This document shows positions 22,713 to 32,527 of a DNA stretch of 34,119 nt, in pieces. Made by a program: the position numbers and the translations under genes. The stretch covers positions 1 through 34,119 of the forward strand of contig NW_020312237.1 in the NCBI RefSeq assembly GCF_002999335.1. The letters are read 5' to 3'. The stretch comes from Cyclospora cayetanensis. Lineage: Eukaryota > Apicomplexa > Conoidasida > Eucoccidiorida > Eimeriidae. The notes beneath the pieces are model-generated. The model saw nothing but the letters and a program-made list of their open reading frames with translations, did not search any database and was not told the DNA's origin. Each line of letters starts with the position of its first letter. Positions within the stretch are counted from its first letter, which is position 1.

Positions 22713-23603
22713 GACTAGAGTGGTTCTAGCACGAGCAGATTGGCTAGCACTTGCTGTCGCTTTGATGCGGAATTTATATGGAGGCTGGTGAACGTTTGCA
22801 CACTGCATGACTCAGCAAGTGCGTTCTTTGCATGCAAAGGTGTGGGGTTTAGAATGTGCTTTTTGCTGTAGCTAATGCATGTAGGTTCAGGCCAGCAGTT
22901 AGCTTGTGTGTTGCAGTGGGATGGCTAGCACTGTTGTTATGTGCGGCTCCAGGGGGAGGAGCAGGCTGCCCACTGCACTCGAGGTGTGTTTTACCTGGGT
23001 GCTTGCATTTCATGTATTGCAGTGGGCGAATCTGAAAGCGACAATTGGAGGACCGAGCGGCATGCATGTTCAGGAGCGCCTGTGCACCTTCGAGTGCCTG
23101 TAGTTGTTTGATGCTTCGGTGTTGTACGTAATGCAGCGTTTGCCCTGATCGGGCGGATTGGCTAGTGCCGTTCTGCTTTTGCGATCTGCAGAAAGTGGGT
23201 TGTGCAAGGCAAGTGGGGTTTGGGAGTGGGAGCGGATAAACAGCCAGTGTGTAGTAGGTGGTGTTTGGTACCACTGGTTCTTTAGACATGTGCCTCGGTG
23301 TGCTAGTGGAGACTCGCAAGCGCCCTTGAGTTTATAGGGGTGTGACAGGACGATGCTGAGTTGGCAAGTGCTCTGGACGCCAGTGGCAGTACAGTTTCTG
23401 TGCATCAATCTGCGTTGGTGTCGTGTCGTATTGCATGTGCTCAAAGCAACAGTATCAATAGCAGCAATAGAACCGCTCATGTGAGTATGGGGTAAACGAA
23501 CGTTGGTACTTCATAACATGCGTAGGCTTGGCTCAAGGTATGTGGATGGAGACGTAGTCAGTTGTTTGCAGTGTATGGAATGCCTGTGCGAGCTTGGGCA
23601 TAA
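22713..23603 (+). repeat. Unit U26 (891 bp)
   Basis: Two diverged patches are 23144-23180 (GATCGGGCGGATTGGCTAG) and 23288-23350 (GTGCCTCGGTGTGCTAG, GCGCCCTTGAGTTTATAGG). The GTC triplet run is one triplet shorter near 23415. 23390-23402 reads GTACAGTTTCTGT. Confidence 0.95.
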
Positions 23604-23605
23604 GA

Positions 23606-23620
23606 CTAGAGTGGTTCTAG
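23606..23620 (+). other. Conserved short hairpin CTAGAG-TGG-TTCTAG (reference copy)
   Basis: The 15 bases can fold as a six-pair stem, with one G.T pair next to a three-base loop. The same sequence starts two bases inside nearly every unit anchor. Damaged forms occur in U6, U13, U18, U21-U23, U28 and U38. Whether it acts in RNA or DNA is unknown. It may simply be a well-kept stretch. Confidence 0.6.
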
Positions 23621-23698
23621 CACGAGCACATAGGCTAGCACTTGGCGTCGCTTTGATGCTGAATTTATATGGAGGCTGGTGAACATTTGCACGCTGCA

Positions 23699-23705
23699 TG
23701 ACTCA
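23699..23705 (+). promoter_or_regulatory. Conserved TGACTCA word (reference copy)
   Basis: TGACTCA sits 18 bp before the palindrome in most units, inside the phrase GCTGCATGACTCAG. It equals the classic AP-1/Gcn4 bZIP core. It is altered in U3 (TGTCTCA), U4 (TGACCCA), U13 (TGAATCA), U16 (TGACTTA) and U36 (TTACTCA). Seven bases kept in most repeats is suggestive only. Confidence 0.35.
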
Positions 23706-23716
23706 GAGAGTGCGTT

Positions 23717-23730
23717 CTTTGCATGCAAAG
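23717..23730 (+). repeat. 14-bp perfect palindrome CTTTGCATGCAAAG (reference copy)
   Basis: A self-complementary site. I count the full 14 bp in 22 of 38 units and at least the 12-bp core TTTGCATGCAAA in 26. Others keep TTGCATGCAA or have one arm or the centre mutated. Its shape fits a binding site for a dimeric DNA-binding protein. GCATGC-type sites are bound by, for example, apicomplexan ApiAP2 factors and plant B3 (RY) factors, but nothing else here identifies the host or the protein. Confidence 0.65.
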
Positions 23731-23755
23731 GTGTGGGGTGTAGAATGTGCATTTT

Positions 23756-23795
23756 GCTGTAGCTAATGCATGTAGGTTCAGGCCAGCAGTTAGCT
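23756..23795 (+). other. Conserved 40-bp block after the palindrome (reference copy)
   Basis: The block beginning GCTGTAGCTAATGCATGTAG and ending CAGGCCAGCAGTTAG is kept with very few changes in most units, most often GCTCAGG/GTTCAGG or ATGCATGCAGG alternatives. It contrasts with the variable purine-rich segment that follows. Confidence 0.55.
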
Positions 23796-23830
23796 TGTGT
23801 GTTGCAGTGGGATGGCTAGCACTGTTGTTA

Positions 23831-23875
23831 TGTGCGGCTCCAGGGGGAGGAGCAGGCTGCCCACTGCACTCAATG
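23831..23875 (+). other. Hypervariable purine-run segment (reference copy)
   Basis: Corresponds to GTGCGGCTCCAGGGGGAGGA and following bases. This is where units differ most in sequence: GTCGCAGGGGG, CCGCAGGGGG, CAGGCGCAGGCG, TTACACGTTGAAG and CCGCTTGGAGG versions occur, together with the U10 duplication. It looks like a local hotspot of conversion or mutation. Confidence 0.55.
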
Positions 23876-23950
23876 TGTGTTTCACTTGGATGCTTATATA
23901 TTATCTATTGTAGTGGGCGAATCTGAAAGCTACAATTGGAAGACCGAGCG

Positions 23951-23959
23951 GCATGCATG
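23951..23959 (+). other. Double GCATG site GCATGCATG (reference copy)
   Basis: Part of the phrase GACCGAGCGGCATGCATG, kept in most units. It gives two overlapping GCATG words. It is lost or changed in U9, U13, U14, U25 and U37. Confidence 0.55.
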
Positions 23960-24300
23960 TTCAGGAGCGCCTATACACCTTTGAGTGGCTGTAGTTCTTT
24001 GATGTTTCGTTGCTGTACTTATTACAGGCTTTGCGCTGATGGAGTGGAATTTTGCTCATGCCGGTCTGCGTTGGCGATGTGCAGCTAGTGGGTTGTGCAT
24101 CGCAAGTGCGGTTTGGGTGTGGGAGCGGGTAAGCAGCCAATGTGTCGTAGGTGTTGTTTGCTACCACTGATCCCCTAGAGATGTGGTTCGGAGTGTTGTG
24201 GAGACTGGCAGGCGTTCATGCGTTTAGGGGACTGTGGCAGGACGATGCTGAGTTGGCAGGTGCTCTGGAAGCCAGTAGTAGTACGGTTCCTGTGCATCAA

Positions 24301-24364
24301 TCTGCGTTGGTGTCGTGTCGTATTGCATGTGCTCAAAGCAACAATATCAATAGCAGCAATAGAA
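24301..24364 (+). other. Best-conserved block with A-rich island (reference copy)
   Basis: Runs from the TCGTC run through TATTGCATGTGCTCAAAGC to the CAACAATATCAATAGCAGC island. By eye it is the best-kept stretch of the unit. The second half is A-rich while the rest of the strand is G/T-rich. In one forward frame the island reads as an Asn/Ser-rich peptide, but neighbouring 1- and 2-nt indels argue against coding. Confidence 0.6.
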
Positions 24365-24495
24365 TGGCTTATGTGAGTATGGGGCTATGCCGAATCGGTG
24401 CTTTATAACATGCGGGGGCTTGCCTCAAGGCATGTGAATGGAGAAATGGTCAGTTGTTTCTAGTATATGGAACGCTTACGCGAGCTAGTCCATAA

Positions 24496-25388
24496 GACTA
24501 CAGTGGTTCTGGGACGCGCAGATCGGATAGCACTTGCTGTCGCTTTGATTCAGAATTGATATGGAGGCTGGTGAACATTTGCACACTGCATGACTCAGCA
24601 AGTGCGTTCTTTGCATGCAAAGGTGTGGGGTGTAGGATGTGCATTTTACTGTAGCTAATGCATGCAGGCGCAGGCCAGCAGTTAGCTTGTGTGTTGCAGT
24701 AGGATGGCTAGCACTGTTGTCAGTTGCAGGCGCAGGGGAAGAAGCAGGCTGCCCACTGCACTCAATGTGTGTTTCACGTGGATGCTTATATAGTATCTAT
24801 TGCAGTGGTCGAATCTGAAAGCAAGAACTGGACGACCAAGCGGCATGCATGTTCAGGAGCGCCTATGCACCTTCGAATGCCTGTAGTTCTTTGATGTTTT
24901 GCTGCTGTACGTACTGCAGCCTTTGCGCCGATCAAGCGCATTTGCTCATACCGATCTGCGTTGGCGATTCTCAGCTAGTGGGTTGTGCAAGGCAAGTGCG
25001 GTTTGGGTGTGGGGGCGGATAAGCAGCCAATGTTTCGTAGGTGTCGTTTGGTACCACTGGTCTAATAGACATGTGGTTCGGAGTGTTGTGGAGACTCGCA
25101 GGCGTCCATGCGTTTAGGGGACTGTGGCAGGACGATGCTGAGTTGGCAGGTGCTCTAGACGCCAGTGGCAGTACGGTTTCTGTGCTTGAATCGGCGTTGG
25201 TGTCATCGTGTCGCATTGCATGTGCTCAAAGCAACAGTATCAATAGCAGCAACAAAACCGCTCATGTGAGTATGGGGCTATGGCGAATTGGTGCTTTATA
25301 AGATGTGGAGGCTTGTTCCATGGCATGTGGATGGAGAAGTGGTCAGTTGTTTCTAGTGTATGGAATGTCTATGCGAGTTTGGCCATAA
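24496..25388 (+). repeat. Unit U28 (893 bp)
   Basis: The anchor is GACTACAGTGGTTCTGGGACG, so the hairpin is weakened and the first CTAGCAC is lost. The second is lost too (GATCGGATAGCAC). 24810-24840 reads AAGCAAGAACTGGACGACCAAGCGG. The palindrome is intact. Confidence 0.95.
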
Positions 25389-26279
25389 GACTAGAGTGGT
25401 TCTAGCACGAGCACATGAGCTAGCACTTGCTGTCGCTTTGTTGCGGAATCGATATGGAGGCTGGTGAACATTTGCATGCTGCATGACTCAGCAAGTGCGT
25501 TCTTTGCATGCAAAGGTGTGGGGTTTAGAATGAGCTTTTTGCTGTAGCTAATGCATGTAGGCTCAGGCCAGCAGTTAGCTTGTGTGTTGCAGTGGGATGG
25601 CTAGAACTGTTGTCATGCGCAGGCGCAGGGGAAGGAGCAGGCTGCCCACTGCACTCAACGTGTGTTTCACTTGGGTGCTCATATTGTGTATTGCAGTGGG
25701 CAAATCTGAAGGCGACAGTTGTTGGACCGAGCGGCATGCATGTTCAGGAGCGCCTATACACCTTCGAGTGGCTGTACTTCTTTGATGTCTGGCTGTTATA
25801 CGTGATGCACCCTTTGCGCTGATGGTCTGCATTTGCTCATGCGTGTCCGCGTTGGCGATGTGCAGAAAGTGGGTTGTGCAAGGCAAGTGCGGTTTGGGTG
25901 TGGGGGCGAATAAGCAGCCAATGTGTCGTAGGTGTCGTTTCGTACCACTGAACACCCAGAGATGTGGTTCGGAGTGTTGTGGAGACTGGCAGGCGTCCAT
26001 GCGTTTAGGTGACTGTGGCAAGACGATGCTGAGTTGGCAGGTGCTCTAGACGCCAGTGGTAGTACGGTTTCTGTGCTTGAATCTGCGTTGGTGTCGTCGT
26101 GTCGTATTGCATATGCTCAAAGCAACAATATCAGTAGCAACAATAGAACTGCTTATGTGAGCATGCGGCTATGCCGAATTGGTGTTCTATTCGACTTGGA
26201 GGCTTGTTCCATGGCATGTGGATGGAGAAGTCGTCAGGTGTTTCTAGTGTATAGCATACCTATGCGAGCTTGGGCATAA
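25389..26279 (+). repeat. Unit U29 (891 bp)
   Basis: Eight plus-strand GCATG words, one more than usual, owing to CATTTGCATGCTGCATG (25469-25485) and GAGCATGCGG (26159). The third CTAGCAC is CTAGAAC. 25945-25965 has a private GAACACCCAGAG form. 26141 onward is in the 201-bp block identical to U25/U26. Confidence 0.96.
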
Positions 26280-27172
26280 GACTAGAGTGGTTCTAGCACG
26301 AGCAGATTGGCTAGCACTTGCTGTCGCTTTGATGCGGAATTGATATGGAGGCTGTTCAACATTTGCACGCTGCATGACTCAGAGAGTGCGTTCTTTGCAT
26401 GCAAAGGTGTGGTGTGCAGAATGTGCATTTTGCTGTAGCTAATGCATGTAGGTTCAGGCCAGCAGTTAGCTTGTGTGTTGCAGTGGGATGGCTAGCACTG
26501 TTGTTATGTGCGGCTCCAGGGGGAGGAGCAGGCTGCGCATTGCACTCAAAGTGTGTTTCACGTGGATGCTCATATATTATATAGTGTAGTGGGCGAATCT
26601 GAAAGCGACAATTGGAAGACCGAGCGGCATGCATGTTCAGGAGCGCCTGTGCACCTTCGAGTGGCTGTAGTTCTTTGATGTTTCGTTGCTGTACTTATTA
26701 CAGGCTTTGCGCTGCTCCAGCGCATTTGCTAATACCGGTCTGCGTTGGCGATTCTCAGCTGGTGGGTTTGTGCAAGGCAAGTGCGGTTTGGGTGTGGGGG
26801 CAGATAAGCAGCCAATGTGTCGTAGGTGTCGTTTCGTACCAGTGGTCCTTTAGACATGTGGTTCGGAGTGTTGTGAAGATTTGCAGGCGTCTTTGCGTTT
26901 AGGGGACTGTGGCAGGACGATGCTGAGTTGGCAGGTGCTCTGGACGCCAGTGTCAGTACGGTTTCTGTGCTTTAATCTGCGCTTCTGTCGTCGTGTCGTA
27001 TTGCATGTGTTCAAAGCAGCAATATCAATAGCAACAATAGAAGCGCGTATTTCAGTATGGGCTATGCCAAATTCGTGTTTTAGAACATGTGTACGCGTGT
27101 TCCATAGCATGTGGATGCAGAAGTGGTCAGTTGTTTCTAGTGTATGGAATGCTTATGCGAGCTTGGCCATAA
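26280..27172 (+). repeat. Unit U30 (893 bp)
   Basis: Identity to U26 ends at 26341. GTTGCTGTACTTATTACAGG near 26685 is shared with U27. One T is inserted in GGTGGGTTTGTGCAAGG near 26763. 27000-27060 has a modified island and CGCGTATTTCAGTATGG. Confidence 0.95.
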
Positions 27173-28067
27173 GACTAGAGTGGTTCTAGCACGAGCACAT
27201 AGGCTAGCACTTGGCGTCGCTTTGATGCGTTATTGATATGGAGGCTGGTGAACATTTGCACGCTGCATGACTCAGGCAGTGCGCTCTTTGCACGCAAAGG
27301 TGCGGGGTGTAGGATGTGCATTTTGCTGTAGCTAATGCATGTAAGCTCAGGCCAGCAGTTAGCTTGTGTGTTGAAGTGGGATGGTCAGCACTGTTGTTAT
27401 GTGCAGCTGCAGGTGGAGGTGCAGGCTGCGCACTGCACTCAAAGTGTATTTTGCTTGGATGATTCACTCAGATGCTCCGATATTTTCTGAATCTGAAAGC
27501 TACAATTGGAGGACCGAGCGGCATGCATGTTCAGGAGAGCCTATGCACCTTTGAGTGACTGGAGTTCTTTGATGTTTGGCTGTTGTACGTAATGCAGCCT
27601 TTGCGCTGATAGTGCACATTTCCTTATGCGGGTCGGCTTTTGCGATGTGCAGAAAGTGGGTTGTCCAAAGCCAGGTGCGGTTTGGTTTTGGGGGCGGATA
27701 AGCAGCCAATGTGTCGTAGGTGTCGTTTCGTACCACTCGTCTGTTAGACATGTGGTTTGTAGTGCGACTGGAGACTCGCAGGCGTCTGTGCGTTTAGGGG
27801 ACTCCGGCAGGACGATGCTGAGTTGGCAGGTCCTCTGGACGCCAGTGGCAGTATGGTTTCTGTGCTTAAATCTGCGCTTCTGTCGTCGTGTCGTATTGCA
27901 TGTGCTCAAAGCAACAATATCAATAGCAGCAATAGAACCTCTTATGCGACTATGGGATCATGCCGAATTGGTGCTTTATGGGATGCTGAGGTTTGTTCCA
28001 TGGCATGTGGATGGAGAAGGGTTCAGTTTTTTCCAGCGTATGCAATGCTTATGGGAGCGTGTACATA
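27173..28067 (+). repeat. Unit U31 (895 bp) with compound indel
   Basis: At 27441-27495 two alternative alleles of one site appear in tandem (TTGCTTGGATG then ATTCACTCAGATGCTCC), and the following ATTGCAGTGGGCG segment is missing. Insertion and deletion nearly cancel. The palindrome centre is mutated (TTTGCACGCAAAG). Confidence 0.95.
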
Positions 28068-28962
28068 CACTAGAGTGGTTCTAGCACGAGCACATAGGCT
28101 AGCACTTGCTGTCCCTTTGATGCGTTATTGATATGGAGGCTGGTGAACATTTGCACGCTGCATGACTCAGGCAGTGCGCTCTTTGCATGCACGGGTGTTG
28201 GGATGTAGTATGTGCTTTTTGCTGTAGCTAATGCATGTAGGCTGAGGCCCGCAGTTAGCTTGTGTGTTGCAGTAGGATGGCTAGCACTGCTGTTATATGT
28301 AGCCGCACGGGCACGAGCAGGCTGGCCACTGCGCTCGAAATCTATTTCAATTGGATGCTTATATATTGTCTATTGCAGTGGCCGAATCTGAAGGGTACAA
28401 TTGGAGGACCGAGCGGCATGCATGTTCAGGAGAGCCTATACACCTCCGAGTGGCTGTAGTTCTTCAATGTTTCGGTGCTGTACGTAATGCGCCCTTTGCC
28501 CTGATGGTGCGCATTCGCTGATGCCAGTCTGCGTTGGTGATGTGCAGAAAGTGGGTTGTGCAAGCCTGGTGCGGTTTGGGTGTAGGGAAGGATAAGCAGC
28601 CAATGTGTTGTAGGTGTCGTTTGGTACTATGGGTTCTTTACACATGTGGTGCGGAGTGTGACTGGAGACTAGCAGGCGTCCGTGTGTTTAGGGGACTGTG
28701 GCAGGAGGATGCTGAGTTGGCAGGTGCTCTGGACGCCAGTGTCAGTACGGTTTCTGTGCTTTAATCTGCATTGGTGTCGTCGTGTCGTATTGCATGTGCT
28801 CAAACCAGCAATATCAATAGCAGCAATAGAACCGCTCATGTGAGTATGGGGCTATGCCGAGTTGGTGTTCTATTCGACTTGGAGGCTTGTTCCATGGCAT
28901 GTGGATGGAGAAGTGGTCAGTTGTTTCTAGCGTATGGAATATCTATGCAAGCTTGGGCATAA
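28068..28962 (+). repeat. Unit U32 (895 bp)
   Basis: The sequence before the anchor is changed (GTGTACATACACTAGAG) but the hairpin CTAGAGTGGTTCTAG is intact. The patch 28301-28352 is diverged (CCGCACGGGCACGAGCAGG, GCTCGAAATCTATTTCAATT). The palindrome's right arm is lost (GCATGCACGGG). Confidence 0.95.
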
Positions 28963-29858
28963 GACTAGAGTGGTTCTAGCACGAGCACATAGGCTAGCAC
29001 TTGCTGTCGCTTTGATGCGTTATTGATATGGAGGCTGGTGAACATTTGCACGCTGCATGACTCAGGCAGTGCGTTCTTTGCATGCAAAGGTGTGGTGTGT
29101 AGTATGTGCTTTTTGCTGTAGCTAATGCATGTAGGCTCAGGCCAGCAGTTAGCTTGTGTGTTGCAGTGGGATGGCTAGCACTGTTGATATGCGCAGCTGC
29201 AGGGGGAGGAGTACGCTGCGCATTGCACTCAAAGTGTGTTTCACTTGGGTGCTCACATATTGTGTATTGCAGTTGCCGAATCTGAAAGTGACAATTCGAG
29301 GAGCGGGTGTCATGCATGTTCAGGAGCGCGTAAGCACCTTCGAGTGGCTGTAGTTCTTTGATGTTTCGCTGTTGTACGTAATGCACCCTTTGCGCTGATG
29401 GAGCGCATTTGCTAATACCGGTCTGCGTTGGTGATGTGCAGCTAGTGGGTTGTGCAAGGCAAGTGCGGTTTGGGTGTAGGGAAGGATAAGCAGCCAATGT
29501 GTCGTAGGTGTCGTTTGGTACCACTCGTCTGTTAGACATGTGGTGCGGAGTGTTGTGGAGACTCGTAGGCGTCCGTGTGTTTAGTGGACTCCGGTAGGAC
29601 GATGCTGAGTTGGCAGGTGCTCTGGACGCCAGTGGTAGTACGGTTTCTGTGCATCAATCTGCGTTGGTGTCGTCGTGTCGTATTCCATGTGCTCAAAGCA
29701 GCAATATCAATAGCAGCAATAGAACCGTTTATGTGAGCATGAGGCCAATCCGAATCGGTGGTTTACAAGTTTTGGAGAGTTGTTCCATGATGGCATGTGG
29801 ATAATGAAGTGTTTAGTGCTTTCTAGCGTATGGAATGTCTATGCGAGTTTGGCCATAA
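28963..29858 (+). repeat. Unit U33 (896 bp)
   Basis: Diverged at 29272-29314 (AATTCGAGGAGCGGGTGTC) and 29738-29820 (GAGGCCAATCCGAATCGG, GGATAATGAAGTGTTTAG). The GGATAATGAAGTG variant recurs in U37 near 33347. The palindrome is intact. Confidence 0.95.
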
Positions 29859-30752
29859 GACTAGAGTAGTTCTAGCACGAGCAGATTGGCTAGCACTTGC
29901 CGTCGCTTTGATGCGTTATTGATATGGAGGCTGGTGAACATTTGCACGCTGCATGACTCAGCAAGTGCGTTCTTTGCATGCAAAGGTGTGGGGTGTAGAA
30001 TGTGCATTTTGCTGTAGCTAATGCATGTAGGTTCAGGCCAGCAGTTAGTTTGTGCGTTGCAGTGGGATGGCTAGCACTGTTGTTATGTGCAGGCTCAGGA
30101 AGAGGAGCAGGCTGCGCATTGCACTCAAAGTTCGTTTCACTTAGATGCTCAGATATTGTGTATTGCAGCGACCGAATCTCAAAAAAAAAAATTGGAGGAC
30201 CGAGTGGCATGCATGTTCAGGATAGCCTGAGCTCCTTCGAATGGCTGTAGTTCTTTGATGTTTCGCTGTTGTGCGTAATGGGCCCTTTGCACTGATGGTC
30301 TGCATTTGGTATTACCTGTCTGCGTTGGCGACGTGCAGGCAGTGGGTTGTGGAAGGCAAGTGCGGTTTGGGTGTGGGAGCGGATAAGCAGCCAATGTCTT
30401 GTAGGTGTTGTTTTGTAGCACTGGTGTCCTACACATGTGGTTTGGAGTGTTGTACAGACTTGCAGGCGTCCGTGCGTTTAGGCGACTGTGGCAGGACGAT
30501 GCTGAGTTGGCAGGTTCTGCGGACGTCAGTGGCAGTATGGTTTCTGTGCTTGAATCGGCGCTGGTGTCGTCGTGTCGCATTGCATGTGTTCAAAGCAGCA
30601 ATATCAATATCAGCAATAGAATCGCTTATGTGAGTTGAATGGCATGGCAAATTGGTGCTGCACAGGATGTGGAGGCTTGTTCCATGGCATGTGGATGAAG
30701 AAGTGATCAGTTGGTTCTAGCTCATGGAATGCTTATGCGAGCTTGGCCCTAA
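29859..30752 (+). repeat. Unit U34 (894 bp) with 11-A run
   Basis: At 30181-30191 a run of 11 A replaces the usual CTGAAAGCGACAATTGG context, with almost no change in length. The anchor has GTAGTTCTAG (loop change). 30630-30665 is diverged (GAGTTGAATGGCATGG). The palindrome is intact. Confidence 0.95.
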
Positions 30753-31645
30753 GACTAGAGTGGTTCTAGCACGAGCACATAGGCTAGCACTTGCTGTCCC
30801 TTTAGTGCGGAATTGACATGGAGGCTGGTGAACGTTTGCACACTGCATGACTCAGGCAGTGCGCTCTTTGCATGCAAAGATGTGGGGTGTAACATGTGCA
30901 TTTTGCTGTAGCTAATGCATGCAGGCTTAGGCCAGTAGTTAGTTTGTGTGTTGCAGTGGGATGGCTAGCACTGCTGTTATGTGTAGCCGCTTGGAGGGGA
31001 GCAGGGCGCGCACTGCACTCAAAGTGTGTTTCACTTGGGTGCTCATATATTATGTAATGGAGTGGGCGAATCTGAAAGCGAGAATAGGAGGACCCAGCGG
31101 CATGCATGTTTAGGAGAGCCTGAGCACCTTCGAGTGGCTGTAGTTCTTTGATGTTTGGCTGTTGTACGTAATGCAGGCTTTGCGCTGATGGTGCGCATTT
31201 GCTAATGCGTGTCTGCGTTGGCGATGTGCAGAAAGTGGGTTGTGCAAGCCAGGAGCGGTTTGGGTGTAGGGAAGGATAAGCGTTGAATGTGTTGCAGGTG
31301 TTGTTTGGTACCAGTGGTCTAATAGACATGTGGTTCGGAGTGTTGTGGAGACTTGCAAGCGTCTTTGCGTTTAGGCGACTGTGGCAGGACGATGCTGAGT
31401 TGGCAGGTGCTCTGGACGCCAGTGGCAGTGTGGTTCCTGTGCGTGAATCAGCGTTGGTGTCGTCGTGTCGTATTGCATGTGCTCAAAGCAACAATATCAA
31501 TAGCAGCAATAGAATCGCTTATGTGAGTATGGTGCTATGCCGAATTGGTGCTCTAGAAGGTGTGTAGGCTTGCCTCAAGCCATGTGGATGGAGAAGTGGT
31601 CAGTTGTTTCTAGCGTATACAATGCCTATGCGTGCTAGTCCATAA
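30753..31645 (+). repeat. Unit U35 (893 bp)
   Basis: The purine-run segment is altered (GCCGCTTGGAGGGGAGCAGG near 30987). 31053-31085 has TAATGGAGTGGGCG and AGAATAGGAGGACCC. The palindrome is intact at its 14 bp but is followed by A. Confidence 0.95.
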
Positions 31646-32527
31646 GACTAGAGTGGTTCTAGCACGAGCACATAGGTTAGCACCTGGTGTCGCTTTGATG
31701 CGTTATTGATATGGAGGCTGGTGAAAATTTGCATGCTGCATTACTCAGCAAGTGCGCTCTTTGCATGCAAAGGTGTGGGGAGTAACATGTGCATTTTGCT
31801 GTAGCTAATGCATGTAGGCTCAGGCCAGCAGTTAGTTTGTGTGTTGCAGTGGGATGGCTAGCGCTGTTGTTATGTGCAGCCGCAGGGGAAGGAGCAGGCT
31901 GCCCACTGCGCTTAAAGTGTGTTTTACGTGGATGCTGCGTTATGAGAAGAAGGTTGAGAACGACAATTGGAGGACCGAGCGGCATGCATGTTCAGGAGCG
32001 CCTAAGCACCTTTGAGTGGCTGTAGTGCTTTGATGTATCGGTGCTGTACGTACCGCAGCCTTTGCGCTAATGATGCGCATTTGCTGATGCCGGTCTGCGT
32101 TGGCGATGTACAGCTAGTGGGTTGTGCATCGCAAGTGCGGTTTGGGTGTGGGGGCGGATAAGCAGCCAATGTGTCGTCGGTGTTGTTTGGTACCACTGGT
32201 CTAATAGACATGTGGTTCGGAGTGTTGTGGAGACTCGCAGGGGTCTTTGCGTTTAGGGGACTGTGGCAGGACGATGCTGAGTTGGCAGGTGCTCTGGACG
32301 CCAGTGGCAGTACGGTTCCTGTGCTTTAATCTGCGCTGTCGTCGTCGTGTCCTATTGCATGTGCTCAAAGCAACAATGTCAATAGCAGCAATAGAATGGC
32401 TTATGTGAGTATGGGGTAAAGGCGAATTGGTGCTTTATAAGATGTGGAGGCTTGTTCCATGGCATGTGGATGGAGAAGTAATCACTTGTTCCTAGCGTAT
32501 ACAATACCTATGCATGGTTGGCCATAA
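31646..32527 (+). repeat. Unit U36 (882 bp, short)
   Basis: At 31936-31963 the usual roughly 36-bp segment between GATGCT and GACAATTGG is replaced by a shorter one, TGCGTTATGAGAAGAAGG followed by TTGAGAACG. The replacement recurs in related form only in U37. The GTCGTC block reads CTGCGCTGTCGTCGTCG near 32331, also specific to this pair. Confidence 0.95.

Larger units (their letters stand above)
23617..23822 (+). repeat. Three CTAGCAC words within a unit (reference copy)
   Basis: CTAGCAC occurs at 23617-23623, 23635-23641 and 23816-23822; the second and third are in the longer phrase GGCTAGCACT. The same three positions hold it in most units (e.g. 7532, 7550, 7733). They may be remnants of a shorter ancestral repeat or repeated binding sites. 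Confidence 0.5.
23604..24495 (+). repeat. Unit U27 (892 bp), used as reference unit
   Basis: This is a representative unit with intact hairpin, palindrome, three CTAGCAC words and seven plus-strand GCATG words. Variants are a GTC run one triplet shorter (near 24312, as in U26) and GTTGCTGTACTTATTACAGG near 24009, shared with U30 three units away. Confidence 0.97.

Noticed and set aside
23522..23541. CGTAGGCTTGGCTCAAGGTATG resembles the end of the dinoflagellate spliced leader followed by a GT donor.
   Set aside because: It is found in one unit only; others read GCTTGCCTCAAGCCATG or GCTTGTTCCATGGCATG. The middle of the leader does not match and no snRNA-like body follows.
23604..23640. AGAGTGGTTCTAGCAC looks a little like tRNA A-box/B-box internal promoter parts.
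   Set aside because: Only the AGTGG half and GGTTC fit. The boxes would be far too close and no cloverleaf or terminator follows.
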